Positions 1 to 9,195 of a stretch of DNA of 64,000 bases are shown piece after piece. Below the pieces are notes generated by a model. The model had not been told where the DNA came from, made no database searches, and worked only from the letters and a program-made list of their open reading frames with translations. The DNA comes from Nocardioides donggukensis. GTDB taxonomy: Bacteria > Actinomycetota > Actinomycetes > Propionibacteriales > Nocardioidaceae. How positions within the stretch are numbered: the stretch's first letter is position 1; each line of letters begins with the position of its first letter. A program made the position numbers and the translations under genes. The stretch is taken from contig NZ_JACYXZ010000002.1 in assembly GCF_014842875.1 (NCBI RefSeq), positions 186,001 through 250,000 on the forward strand. The letters run 5' to 3'.

Positions 1-180
1 CTGCTCGGGGCCCGGGTCACCGCCGTCCTGACCGCCCTCACCCGGGCCGACTGGGCGCTGGCGCGGGTCGCCGGGGGAGAGGGCGCGCTCGCCGGGAAGT
101 ACCGCCACCCCAGCGTGGCGCCGTACCTGCGGTCCCTGCAGCGGCTGCTGCCGGAGATCGAGGCGCTGCTGGACGGCTGA
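1..180 (+). CDS. C-terminal fragment of an unidentified protein
   Basis: An open frame runs from the first base to a TGA at 178-180 and gives 59 residues, ending in a Leu-rich helical tail (LLPEIEALLDG). Its start lies outside the window. It is tail-to-tail with the metallopeptidase gene, with no gap. The fragment is too short and too featureless for me to assign a family. The continuous frame up to a clean stop abutting the next gene is the only support. Confidence 0.55.
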   Translation: MLGARVTAVLTALTRADWALARVAGGEGALAGKYRHPSVAPYLRSLQRLLPEIEALLDG

Positions 181-1152
181 TCAGAGGCGAGTCGCCGCGA
201 ACGTGTCGCAGGCCTCGAAGTCGCCGGTGTCGAAGCCGGTCCGGAACCAGCGCTGCCGCTGCTCGGCCGAGCCGTGCGTCCAGCCCTCGGGGTTCACCCG
301 GCCGGACGTCTTCTGCTGGATCCGGTCGTCACCGACGGACTCCGCCGCCTCGATGGCCAGCCGGATGTCGTCGTCGGTGAGCTCGGAGATCAGCGCCTCG
401 CCCGCGGCGTCGTCGGTGCGGGTCGCCCCGCGCGCCCACATCCCCGCGTAGCAGTCGGCCTGCAGCTCCAGGCGGACGGCGTCGGAGTCCGGACCCTGCT
501 GGGTGCGGACCCGGCCCATGCTGCCGGTGAGGTTCTGGACGTGGTGGCCGTACTCGTGGCCGATGACGTAGTACTCCACGAAACCGCCGTCGGGGCCGCC
601 GAGCTGCCGCTCCAGCACCTCGTCGAAGAACCCGGTGTCGAGGTAGACCGTCGAGTCCCGAGGGCAGTAGAACGGTCCGACCTGCGAGGTCGCATCGCCG
701 CAGCCGGTGCTGACGGTGTCCTGGAAGGTCGTGGTCAGCGCGAGCTGGTAGGGCGTCCCGGACATGGACTCGAGGTTGTCGCCCCAGTAGTCCTGGATCG
801 AGTTCACCACCGCCACCCGGGCACAGTCGGCGCTCTCGTTGGCGTCGGCGCCGGTCCGGCAGTCGTCGTACCGCTCGGAGCCCTGCACCTGCGCCGGGTC
901 CAGCCCGGTCGACGAGCCACCGGGCAGGCCGCCCGTGCCGCCGCCGTCGCCCAGGCACTGGGTGAGCACCACGAACAGCACGATCACCAGCAGCCCGGTC
1001 ATGCCGCCGCCGGCCTTGATCCCACCGGGGACCCGGATCTGCTGGCCGCCACCGCGGCCTCCCAGGGCGCCACCGAGACCGCCGCCGGAGCGGCCGCGTC
1101 CGGAGTCGCGGACCTGGCCGCGGTCCAGCCTGGCCTTGGGGTTGAACCGCAT
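181..1152 (-). CDS. Neutral zinc metallopeptidase, YpfJ type, membrane-anchored
   Basis: A 323-aa protein of the putative neutral zinc metallopeptidase family (YpfJ, Zn_peptidase_2). The zinc-binding HEYGH motif lies at residues 199-203, followed by HVQNLTG. The N-terminus is the typical MRFNPKARLD, then a Gly/Arg-rich stretch, one hydrophobic segment at about 50-66 and a Gly/Ser linker, so the catalytic domain is probably outside the membrane. Several Cys (98, 110, 151, 163) could form disulfides. A GGAGG ribosome site lies 4 nt before the ATG. The substrate is unknown. Confidence 0.9.
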   Translation of the reverse strand: MRFNPKARLDRGQVRDSGRGRSGGGLGGALGGRGGGQQIRVPGGIKAGGGMTGLLVIVLFVVLTQCLGDGGGTGGLPGGSSTGLDPAQVQGSERYDDCRTGADANESADCARVAVVNSIQDYWGDNLESMSGTPYQLALTTTFQDTVSTGCGDATSQVGPFYCPRDSTVYLDTGFFDEVLERQLGGPDGGFVEYYVIGHEYGHHVQNLTGSMGRVRTQQGPDSDAVRLELQADCYAGMWARGATRTDDAAGEALISELTDDDIRLAIEAAESVGDDRIQQKTSGRVNPEGWTHGSAEQRQRWFRTGFDTGDFEACDTFAATRL

Positions 1153-1214
1153 GGTGCCTCCGCTGCCCTCCGATGCGGGCCACCGGGCCCCTCGCCCGTA
1201 GACTACGCACCCTC

Positions 1215-2813
<1,599 letters not shown>

Positions 2814-2890
2814 GCCCGCGGCGTACCGGAACAAAGCGACCCGGCACGGCGTTGATCAGGCGTCGCGCGGCGAGGACGGTGGGGTGAGAC

Positions 2891-4780
2891 ATGTCAGGGA
2901 TGCACGGGATGGGCGCCACCTGGCGCCATCTGCGCTCGGACCGGAGCGTGGTCGCCAGCAAGCTCGACCGCGGCACCGTCCGCCGGGTGCTCTCGTTCGC
3001 CCGGCCGCACCGGCGTCTGATCGCGGGCTTCCTGGCGCTGACCGTCGTCGACGCCTGCCTGGTCGTGGTGACCCCGCTGCTGGTGCAGCGGATCATCGAC
3101 GACGGCATCCTGAAGGGTGACACCCGACTGGTGACGACGCTGGCGCTGGCGATGGCCGGCACCGCGATCTTCGGCGGCGTGCTCACGGTCGCCTCGAGCT
3201 ACCTGTCCTCGCGCATCGGGGAGGGGCTGATCTACGACCTGCGCACCCGGGTCTTCGGCCACGTCCAGCGGCAGTCGCTGGCGTTCTTCACGCGCACCCA
3301 GACCGGGGCGCTGGTCTCCCGCCTCAACAACGACGTCGTCGGCGCGCAGCGGGCGTTCACCTCCACGCTGTCGAGCACCGTGTCCAACCTGATCTCGGTG
3401 GTCGTGGTCGGCATCGCGATGCTGGCCCTGAGCTGGCAGGTCACCGTGCTCTGCCTGCTGCTGTTCCCGATCCTGCTGGTCACCTCGCGCTGGGTCAGCG
3501 GCAAGCTGGCCGGGCTCACCCGGGAGCAGATGGACGGCAACGCCGACATGGGCAACGTCATGACCGAGCGGTTCAACGTCGGCGGCGCGATGCTGCTGCG
3601 GCTCTTCGGCCGCCGCGGCGAGGAGGACGCGCTCTTCGCCGGCAAGGCCGGCCTGGTCCGTGACCTGGGCGTCCGGATCGCCCTGATCACCCGGATCTTC
3701 GGCGCCGTGCTGATGACCGTGCCCGCCCTGGCGACCGCCCTCGTGTACGGCGTCGGCGGCTACCTCGCCGTCCAGGGCGACCTGACCGTCGGGACGCTGC
3801 TGGCGCTGGCCACGCTGCTGCTGCGGCTGCTCGGCCCGCTCCAGGGGCTCTCGAACGTCCGGATCGACGTGATGACCGCGCTGGTCAGCTTCGAGCGGGT
3901 CTTCGAGGTGCTCGACCTGCCCTCCTCCATCCGCGAGCGTGAGGACGCGGTGCCGCTGCCCCGCAGCGCCTCCCGGGTCGAGTTCGACCACGTCGCGTTC
4001 CGCTACCCGCGCGCCGACGAGGTCTCGCTGGCCTCGCTGGAGGCGGTCGCCCGGACCGAGAGCCGCGACAGCGGCCCGGTCCTCCACGACATCACCTTCA
4101 CCGCCGAACCGGGGCAGATGGTGGCCCTGGTCGGCCCGTCGGGTGCCGGGAAGACCACGATCACCCACCTCGTCGCCCGCCTCTACGACGTCGAGTCCGG
4201 CTCGGTCCGGGTCGGTGGCCACGACGTCCGCGAGGTCAGCCTCGAGTCGCTGGAGGACGTGGTCGGCTACGTCACCCAGGACGCGCACATGTTCCACGAC
4301 ACGATCCGGGCGAACCTCGTCTACGCCAAGCCGGGCGCGGACGAGCAGTCGCTGTGGAGCGCCCTCGAGGCCGCCCAGATCGCCAGGCTGGTCCGGCAGC
4401 TGCCCGACGGCCTGGACACGGTCGTGGGGGACCGCGGATACCGGCTCTCGGGCGGGGAGCGGCAGCGGCTGGCGATCGCCCGGCTGCTGCTCAAGGCGCC
4501 CTCGATCGTCGTCCTCGACGAGGCCACCGCGCACCTGGACTCCGAGTCGGAGGCGGCCGTCCAGCGGGCGCTCGACGCCGCTCTCGAGGGCCGCACCAGC
4601 CTGGTCATCGCGCACCGGCTGTCCACGATCCGCGAGGCGGACCGGATCCTGGTGATCGACGAGGGGCGGGTCGTGCAGTCCGGCACCCACCACGAGCTGA
4701 TCGCCGAGGGCGGCCTGTACGGCCTGCTGCACCGCACCCAGTTCGTCGACGACCTCGACGACAGGCACCCTGTGCCCTGA
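2891..4780 (+). CDS. ABC exporter, fused membrane and ATPase domains
   Basis: A 629-aa half-transporter of the MsbA/MDR type. About six membrane helices occupy residues 35-340. The nucleotide-binding domain follows, with Walker A GPSGAGKTT, signature LSGGERQRLAIARL, Walker B IVVLDEATAHLD and a switch His in VIAHRLST. It probably works as a homodimer exporting a lipid or drug. It starts 77 nt after the ABC-F gene and may be co-transcribed with it. The transported compound cannot be inferred. Confidence 0.92.
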   Translation: MSGMHGMGATWRHLRSDRSVVASKLDRGTVRRVLSFARPHRRLIAGFLALTVVDACLVVVTPLLVQRIIDDGILKGDTRLVTTLALAMAGTAIFGGVLTVASSYLSSRIGEGLIYDLRTRVFGHVQRQSLAFFTRTQTGALVSRLNNDVVGAQRAFTSTLSSTVSNLISVVVVGIAMLALSWQVTVLCLLLFPILLVTSRWVSGKLAGLTREQMDGNADMGNVMTERFNVGGAMLLRLFGRRGEEDALFAGKAGLVRDLGVRIALITRIFGAVLMTVPALATALVYGVGGYLAVQGDLTVGTLLALATLLLRLLGPLQGLSNVRIDVMTALVSFERVFEVLDLPSSIREREDAVPLPRSASRVEFDHVAFRYPRADEVSLASLEAVARTESRDSGPVLHDITFTAEPGQMVALVGPSGAGKTTITHLVARLYDVESGSVRVGGHDVREVSLESLEDVVGYVTQDAHMFHDTIRANLVYAKPGADEQSLWSALEAAQIARLVRQLPDGLDTVVGDRGYRLSGGERQRLAIARLLLKAPSIVVLDEATAHLDSESEAAVQRALDAALEGRTSLVIAHRLSTIREADRILVIDEGRVVQSGTHHELIAEGGLYGLLHRTQFVDDLDDRHPVP

Positions 4781-4793
4781 GTCGGCCGGCTGG

Positions 4794-4799
4794 CACAGT
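4794..4799 (+). promoter_or_regulatory. -10-like box for the SDR gene
   Basis: CACAGT ends 6 nt before the ATG at 4806. This matches the box-to-start spacing seen at many transcription units in the window and suggests a leaderless mRNA. The first base is C rather than T, so support is modest. Confidence 0.35.
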
Positions 4800-4805
4800 G
4801 GGGTC

Positions 4806-5561
4806 ATGGACCTGCAGCTGCGCGATCACGTGTACGTCGTCACCGGCGGGGCCCGCGGCCTCGGCCGGGCCACCGCCGACCAGCTGGTGGCCGAAGAGGC
4901 CCGCGTGGTGCTCTCGGGACGGAGCAAGGAGGCGCTCGACGCCGCCGTGGCCGACCTGGGCGACGCGGCCCGCGCCGTCGTCGCCGACAACGCCGACCCC
5001 GGCACGCCGTCCCGGCTGGTCGCCGCGGCCCGGGAGGAGTTCGGCCGGCTCGACGGCGTGCTGGTCTCGGTCGGCGGGCCGCCCACGGGCACCGTCACCG
5101 GCACCAGCGACGAGGACTGGACCCGGTCCTTCGAGTCGGTCTTCCTGGGCGCGGTCCGGGTGGCCCGAGAGGTCGCCGGCGCGCTCGATGAGGGCGGCTC
5201 GATCACGTTCGTGCTCTCCTCCTCGGTGCGCTCGCCGCTGGCCAACCTGGCCATCTCCAACGGACTGCGGCCGGGTCTGGCCATGGTCGCCAAGACCCTC
5301 GCCGACGAGCTGGGCCCGCGCGGCGTCCGGGTGAACGGGCTCCTGCCCGGCCGGATCGGGACCGACCGGCTGGCCGAGCTGGACGCCTCCACCGGCGACG
5401 CCGAGGCCGCCAAGGAGCGGGCCGTCGCCGGGATCCCGCTCGGCCGCTACGGCGACCCGGAGGAGTTCGGCCGGGCGGCCGCGTTCCTCATGTCGCCGGC
5501 GTCATCCTTCGTCTCCGGCGTCATGCTGCCCGTCGACGGAGGCATGCTGCGTGCGCTGTGA
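4806..5561 (+). CDS. Atypical SDR oxidoreductase lacking the catalytic Tyr
   Basis: A 251-aa protein with the Rossmann motif TGGARGLG (residues 13-20), an SSS serine site near 138-140 and the C-terminal VDGG of the short-chain dehydrogenase/reductase superfamily. Where YxxxK is expected it has SNGLR (151-155), so both the Tyr and the Lys are replaced. That pattern is known in a divergent group annotated as 3-oxoacyl-ACP reductase-like. The substrate is unknown. Its last 60 nt overlap the end of the SURF1 gene on the other strand. Confidence 0.85.
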   Translation: MDLQLRDHVYVVTGGARGLGRATADQLVAEEARVVLSGRSKEALDAAVADLGDAARAVVADNADPGTPSRLVAAAREEFGRLDGVLVSVGGPPTGTVTGTSDEDWTRSFESVFLGAVRVAREVAGALDEGGSITFVLSSSVRSPLANLAISNGLRPGLAMVAKTLADELGPRGVRVNGLLPGRIGTDRLAELDASTGDAEAAKERAVAGIPLGRYGDPEEFGRAAAFLMSPASSFVSGVMLPVDGGMLRAL

Positions 5562-6290
5562 GGGGCGGCCGCCGCGCCACTCGTCGTACGCGAGGTAGCC
5601 GAAGCCGACCACCGCGAGCAGCCCGAAGAACCACCACTGCAGTCCGTAGAAGAAGTGCGGCCCGTCGTTCAGCTCCGGGAGCTCCGCCGGCGCGAGTGGG
5701 TCCGCCGGCTCCGGGCTCTCCTCGACGAGGTCGACGAAGCCGCGGTACGTCGCCAGGTCGAGCGCCTCGGAGATGGCGGTGCTGGAGATCGCCCGGGTGG
5801 AGGCATCGGTGACCTTGACGGCGTCCCCGGTGGCGTCGGCCCGGACCCAGCCGGTGACCGTCACCGGGCCGGGCGGGGGAGCCGGCACCTCGTCCGGCGA
5901 GGTGCCGGAGTTCTCCGTGGCCAGCCAGCCGCGGTCGACGAGCAGCGCCGGGCCGTCGTCCGTGAGCAGTGGCACCACGACGTCGATGCCCGAGGCGCCG
6001 TCCCGGGTGCGGTAGCGGACCACCACCGTGCGGGACGCGTCGTACCGGCCGGTGGCGGTGACCCGGCGCCACTGGTCCTCGCGGTCGACACCCTCGTCAA
6101 GGGAGAGCACCTCGGCGACCGGCACCGGGTCGGCGGCGGTGTTGCGCTCGACGATCGCGTTGCGGTCCTGCCGGTCGTCGAGCCGGTGGAACTGCCACTG
6201 GCCGAGCAGCCAGGCCAGCCAGGCCAGCAGGACGACCACCGCGCCGAAGACGATCCAGCGCCGAGAGAGGAGGAACGACGCGGAACGCAC
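5502..6290 (-). CDS. SURF1-family cytochrome oxidase assembly protein
   Basis: A 262-aa protein with the SURF1 layout: an N-terminal membrane helix (about 11-30), the GQWQFHRLDDR motif just after it, an extracytoplasmic domain, and a second helix near the C-terminus preceded by HFFYGLQWW. SURF1 helps assemble aa3-type cytochrome c oxidase. The GTG at 6290 is chosen because a TAGCCT -10 box sits 7 nt upstream and the helix begins shortly after. The 3' end overlaps the SDR gene by 60 nt on the opposite strand. Confidence 0.88.
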   Translation of the reverse strand: MRSASFLLSRRWIVFGAVVVLLAWLAWLLGQWQFHRLDDRQDRNAIVERNTAADPVPVAEVLSLDEGVDREDQWRRVTATGRYDASRTVVVRYRTRDGASGIDVVVPLLTDDGPALLVDRGWLATENSGTSPDEVPAPPPGPVTVTGWVRADATGDAVKVTDASTRAISSTAISEALDLATYRGFVDLVEESPEPADPLAPAELPELNDGPHFFYGLQWWFFGLLAVVGFGYLAYDEWRGGRPSQRTQHASVDGQHDAGDEG

Positions 6291-6297
6291 GCCTCCG

Positions 6298-6303
6298 AGG
6301 CTA
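6298..6303 (-). promoter_or_regulatory. -10 box for the SURF1 gene
   Basis: On the minus strand this reads TAGCCT, 7 nt before the GTG start. It is divergent from the moaA box at 6357-6362 within the same 78-bp spacer. Confidence 0.5.
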
Positions 6304-6356
6304 GCCGGGGCCTCCCACCGTCCGCGGACCGGCCCGCGGCCTGACCACCGAGCCCC

Positions 6357-6362
6357 TACGAT
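6357..6362 (+). promoter_or_regulatory. -10 box for moaA
   Basis: TACGAT ends 6 nt before the GTG at 6369. The spacing predicts transcription starting at or next to the start codon. Confidence 0.5.
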
Positions 6363-6368
6363 GGTCCT

Positions 6369-7361
6369 GTGAGCACCCTCACCGACACCTTCGGCCGCAC
6401 CGCCACGGACCTCCGGGTCTCCCTGACGGACCGCTGCAACCTGCGCTGCTCCTACTGCATGCCCGCCGAGGGGCTGGACTGGCTCCCGGACGACTCCGTG
6501 CTCTCCGACGACGAGGTGGTCCGGCTGATCACGGTCGGCGTCGAGCGGCTGGGGATCAAGGAGGTCCGGTTCACCGGCGGCGAGCCGCTGGTGCGGCGCG
6601 GGCTGGTGGACATCGTCGCCCGGACCGCCGCCCTGGCGCCCCGTCCCGAGATCTCCCTGACGACCAACGCGCTGGGTCTCTCCCGGAACGCCGCCGCGCT
6701 GGCCGAGGCCGGGCTGGACCGGATCAACGTCAGCCTGGACACCGTGCGGGCCGAGACCTTCGCCACGATCACCCGACGGGACCGGTTCCACGACGTCGTC
6801 GCCGGCCTGCACGCGGCCCGGGACGCAGGCCTGGGGCCGGTGAAGATCAACGCCGTGCTGCTGCGCGGCATCAACGACGACCAGGCTCCCGAGCTGCTGC
6901 GCTGGGCGCTGGCCGAGGGGTTCGAGCTGCGGTTCATCGAGCAGATGCCGCTCGACGCCCAGCACGGCTGGCGCCGCGACACGATGGTCACCGCCGACGA
7001 GATCTTCGCCCACCTCGACACCGAGTTCGACCTCACGCCGGCCGCCGAGCCGCGCGGGAGCGCCCCGGCCGAGCTGTTCGCGGTGGACGGCGGGCCCGGC
7101 ACCGTCGGCGTCATCGCGTCGGTGACCCGTCCGTTCTGCGGGGACTGCGACCGGGTCCGGCTGACCGCCGACGGCCAGGTGCGCAACTGCCTGTTCGCGC
7201 GCAGCGAGTCCGACCTGCGGACCTCGCTCCGGGAGGGTGCCTCCGACGAGGAGCTGGCCGAGCGCTGGGTCGCCGCCGTCGTCGGCAAGCGTCCGGGCCA
7301 CGGCATCGACGACCCGTCGTTCCTGCAGCCGACCCGCCCCATGTCCGCGATCGGCGGCTGA
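6369..7361 (+). CDS. moaA: GTP 3',8-cyclase MoaA
   Basis: A 330-aa radical-SAM enzyme for the first step of molybdenum-cofactor synthesis, converting GTP to 3',8-cyclo-GTP. The SAM-cluster motif CNLRCSYC lies near residue 23. The second, substrate-binding cluster is present as C-x2-C-x13-C near the C-terminus (FCGDCDRVRL). The protein ends in Gly-Gly, as active MoaA proteins do. GTG start. No other moa gene is adjacent. Confidence 0.95.
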   Translation: MSTLTDTFGRTATDLRVSLTDRCNLRCSYCMPAEGLDWLPDDSVLSDDEVVRLITVGVERLGIKEVRFTGGEPLVRRGLVDIVARTAALAPRPEISLTTNALGLSRNAAALAEAGLDRINVSLDTVRAETFATITRRDRFHDVVAGLHAARDAGLGPVKINAVLLRGINDDQAPELLRWALAEGFELRFIEQMPLDAQHGWRRDTMVTADEIFAHLDTEFDLTPAAEPRGSAPAELFAVDGGPGTVGVIASVTRPFCGDCDRVRLTADGQVRNCLFARSESDLRTSLREGASDEELAERWVAAVVGKRPGHGIDDPSFLQPTRPMSAIGG

Positions 7362-7363
7362 GA

Positions 7364-7384
7364 CCCCCGCACCGAGCGGGTGGG
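7364..7384. terminator. Short hairpin between convergent genes
   Basis: CCCGC and GCGGG pair around an ACCGA loop, with further C/G pairing outside. It lies between the moaA stop and the end of the opposing small gene. There is no U-tract, as is usual in GC-rich actinobacteria. Confidence 0.4.
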
Positions 7385-7391
7385 CCCCTGC

Positions 7392-7613
7392 CTACAGCGA
7401 GTCGACCGGCTCCACGGAGCGCAGGAAGCCCCGCGCGCCCAGGAAGTCCCCCAGCGACGCACGGTGCTCCTCGCAGGCCAGCCACGTCTTGCGCCGGTCG
7501 GGCGTGTGCAGCTTCGGGTTGTTCCACAGCAGCGCCCAGACGGCCGGCTCCCGGCACCCCTTCGCCGAGCAGGTCGGCTCGTCGGGGACGCTCGCATCGG
7601 GCTGGTCACTCAC
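7392..7613 (-). CDS. Small conserved actinobacterial protein with a Cys/His-rich N-half
   Basis: A 73-aa protein. Its motif TCSAKGCREPAVWALLWNN, then a later CEEH, gives three Cys and one His that could bind a metal. I know this type as a conserved small actinobacterial protein of unknown function. The GTG at 7613 is supported by an AAGGAG ribosome site 5 nt upstream. An 11-bp hairpin lies in its leader at 7634-7669. Confidence 0.75.
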   Translation of the reverse strand: MSDQPDASVPDEPTCSAKGCREPAVWALLWNNPKLHTPDRRKTWLACEEHRASLGDFLGARGFLRSVEPVDSL

Positions 7614-7633
7614 CGGGGCTCCTTGAAATAGGG

Positions 7634-7669
7634 GATGCCGGACGACCACGGGGGGAGCCGTCCGGCATC
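7634..7669. other. 11-bp stem-loop in the leader of the small Cys-rich gene
   Basis: GATGCCGGACG (7634-7644) pairs perfectly with CGTCCGGCATC (7659-7669) around a 14-nt loop. It could end the upstream DUF3099 transcript or act as a structured leader for the 73-aa gene. Confidence 0.5.
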
Positions 7670-7741
7670 ACGTGCCGATTCAGACGGGGGATGCTGAACC
7701 GACGCTTTCCATCTTCGCACGACGGCGTCCCTCAGCCAACC

Positions 7742-8083
7742 TCACGAGGCCTCCGACCGGGCGGTCCCGGGGGCGTTCCCGGGGCCGGACCCGCCGAGCT
7801 CGCGGCGTACCGGCGTGACCGTCCGCAGCCCCGGCTCGACGGAGCGTCCGGGACCCGCGTTGGCGAGGATGACGGCGATGTAGGGCAGGAAGATCGCGCC
7901 GGCCAGCAGCACCCAGAAGAACGCCCCCTGGCCGACCAGGATCGCGCCGACGAAGCAGACGACGCGCAGGCTCATCGAGAAGATGTAGCGGCGCTGCCGG
8001 GCCGCGATGTCCTCGTTCCGCGAGCGCGCCGCGGTCGTGATCCGCACCGGGTCGGGGGAGCGGCCGGGCCGCCGGGGAGACAT
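7742..8083 (-). CDS. DUF3099-type small membrane protein
   Basis: A 113-aa protein with RITTAARSRNEDIAARQRRY followed by two hydrophobic segments (about 33-52 and 56-76), the layout of the actinobacterial DUF3099 family. The function is unknown. The ATG at 8083 is used because the -10-like box TACGCT sits 6 nt upstream. Longer in-frame starts would run through the divergent dodecin leader. The C-terminus is polar and probably disordered. Confidence 0.75.
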   Translation of the reverse strand: MSPRRPGRSPDPVRITTAARSRNEDIAARQRRYIFSMSLRVVCFVGAILVGQGAFFWVLLAGAIFLPYIAVILANAGPGRSVEPGLRTVTPVRRELGGSGPGNAPGTARSEAS

Positions 8084-8089
8084 GACCCC

Positions 8090-8095
8090 AGCGTA
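8090..8095 (-). promoter_or_regulatory. -10 box for the DUF3099 gene
   Basis: Minus-strand TACGCT, 6 nt before the ATG at 8083. The divergent box TAGGGT at 8102-8107 probably serves the dodecin gene. Confidence 0.45.
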
Positions 8096-8101
8096 CGTCG
8101 G

Positions 8102-8107
8102 TAGGGT
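8102..8107 (+). promoter_or_regulatory. -10 box for the dodecin gene
   Basis: TAGGGT predicts a transcript with a leader of about 58 nt that contains the direct repeat at 8132-8158 and a good ribosome site. Confidence 0.4.
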
Positions 8108-8131
8108 CGGGAACCCACGTCCGCCGGATGT

Positions 8132-8158
8132 CAGCCAGCACACATCAGCCAGCACACA
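8132..8158 (+). repeat. 13-nt direct repeat in the dodecin leader
   Basis: CAGCCAGCACACA occurs at 8132-8144 and again at 8146-8158, separated by one T and ending just before the AGGAGG ribosome site. No function is known to me. Confidence 0.6.
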
Positions 8159-8171
8159 CAGGAGGCACCTC

Positions 8172-8384
8172 ATGTCCGACCGCACCTACCGCGTGAGCGA
8201 GATCGTCGGCACCTCGCCGGACGGCATCGACCAGGCCGTCCGCAACGGCATCGCCCGGGCCTCGAAGACCCTGCGCCACCTCGACTGGTTCGAGGTCACC
8301 CAGGTCCGTGGCCAGGTGAAGGACGGCCAGGTCGAGCACTTCCAGGTGGGTCTGAAGGTGGGCTTCCGGCTCGAGGACGAGTGA
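8172..8384 (+). CDS. Dodecin family flavin-binding protein
   Basis: A 70-aa protein with the family core YRVSEIVGTSPDGIDQAV and the conserved aromatic DWFEV. Dodecins form hollow dodecamers that store and shield flavins (or CoA), usually as a stress or reserve protein. AGGAGG lies about 6 nt before the ATG. It is monocistronic, between the divergent DUF3099 gene and fabG. Confidence 0.93.
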   Translation: MSDRTYRVSEIVGTSPDGIDQAVRNGIARASKTLRHLDWFEVTQVRGQVKDGQVEHFQVGLKVGFRLEDE

Positions 8385-8434
8385 GGTGCCGGCCGGTTGG
8401 GCGTACCCGGTGGTAATCGATAGCGTCACGTGAC

Positions 8435-9139
8435 GTGAGCAGATCAGTCCTCGTCACCGGCGGCAACCGCGGCATCGGCCGCGCCATCGCCGAGGCGTTC
8501 CTCGCCCAGGGCGACCAGGTCGCCGTCACCACGCGCAGCGGCGGAGCCCCCGAGGGGGCCCTCGACGTCCGCTGCGACATCACCGACCCCGCGGCCGTCG
8601 AGGCGGCCTTCAAGGAGGTCGAGGAGGCGCACGGACCGGTGGAGGTGCTGGTCGCCAACGCCGGGATCACCGCCGACACCCTGGTCCTGCGGATGTCCGA
8701 GGACGACTGGTCCTCGGTCATCGACACCAACCTGACCGCGTCCTTCCGGCTGGCCAAGCGGGCCGCCAAGGGCATGCTGCGGCTGCGCCGCGGCCGGATC
8801 ATCCTGATCTCCTCGGTGGTCGGCCTGCTGGGCTCCGCCGGGCAGGTCAACTACGCGGCGTCCAAGGCCGGGCTGGTCGGCATGGCCCGGTCCCTGGCCC
8901 GTGAGCTCGGCTCCCGCTCGATCACGACGAACGTCGTCGCGCCCGGCTTCGTCGAGACCGACATGACCGCCGTGCTCACCGACGAGCAGAAGGACACCAT
9001 CCGCACCCAGGTGCCTCTGGGCCGGTACGCCAGCCCCGAGGAGGTCGCCTCAGCCGTCAGCTGGCTGGCCTCCGACGGCGCCGGCTACGTCACGGGGGCG
9101 GTCATCCCCGTGGACGGCGGCCTCGGCATGGGGCACTGA
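8435..9139 (+). CDS. fabG: 3-oxoacyl-ACP reductase FabG
   Basis: A 234-aa SDR with TGGNRGIG near the N-terminus, NAG, a catalytic Ser (SSVVG), YAASK and a C-terminal VDGGLGMGH. It reduces 3-oxoacyl-ACP with NADPH in type II fatty acid synthesis. GTG start at 8435. A TAGCGT box (8421-8426) lies 8 nt upstream. The enoyl reductase gene follows 56 nt later, the same order as mabA-inhA in mycobacteria. Confidence 0.93.
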   Translation: MSRSVLVTGGNRGIGRAIAEAFLAQGDQVAVTTRSGGAPEGALDVRCDITDPAAVEAAFKEVEEAHGPVEVLVANAGITADTLVLRMSEDDWSSVIDTNLTASFRLAKRAAKGMLRLRRGRIILISSVVGLLGSAGQVNYAASKAGLVGMARSLARELGSRSITTNVVAPGFVETDMTAVLTDEQKDTIRTQVPLGRYASPEEVASAVSWLASDGAGYVTGAVIPVDGGLGMGH

Positions 9140-9195
9140 GCCACCCCTCCCGACCCACCCCACCGCACGGCACTCTCACGGAACGGACACCCAAC

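Noticed and set aside
7742..8185. Longer form of the DUF3099 protein starting at 8185
   Set aside because: The extra residues would run antisense through the dodecin leader and start, and the start at 8083 has a well-placed -10 box.
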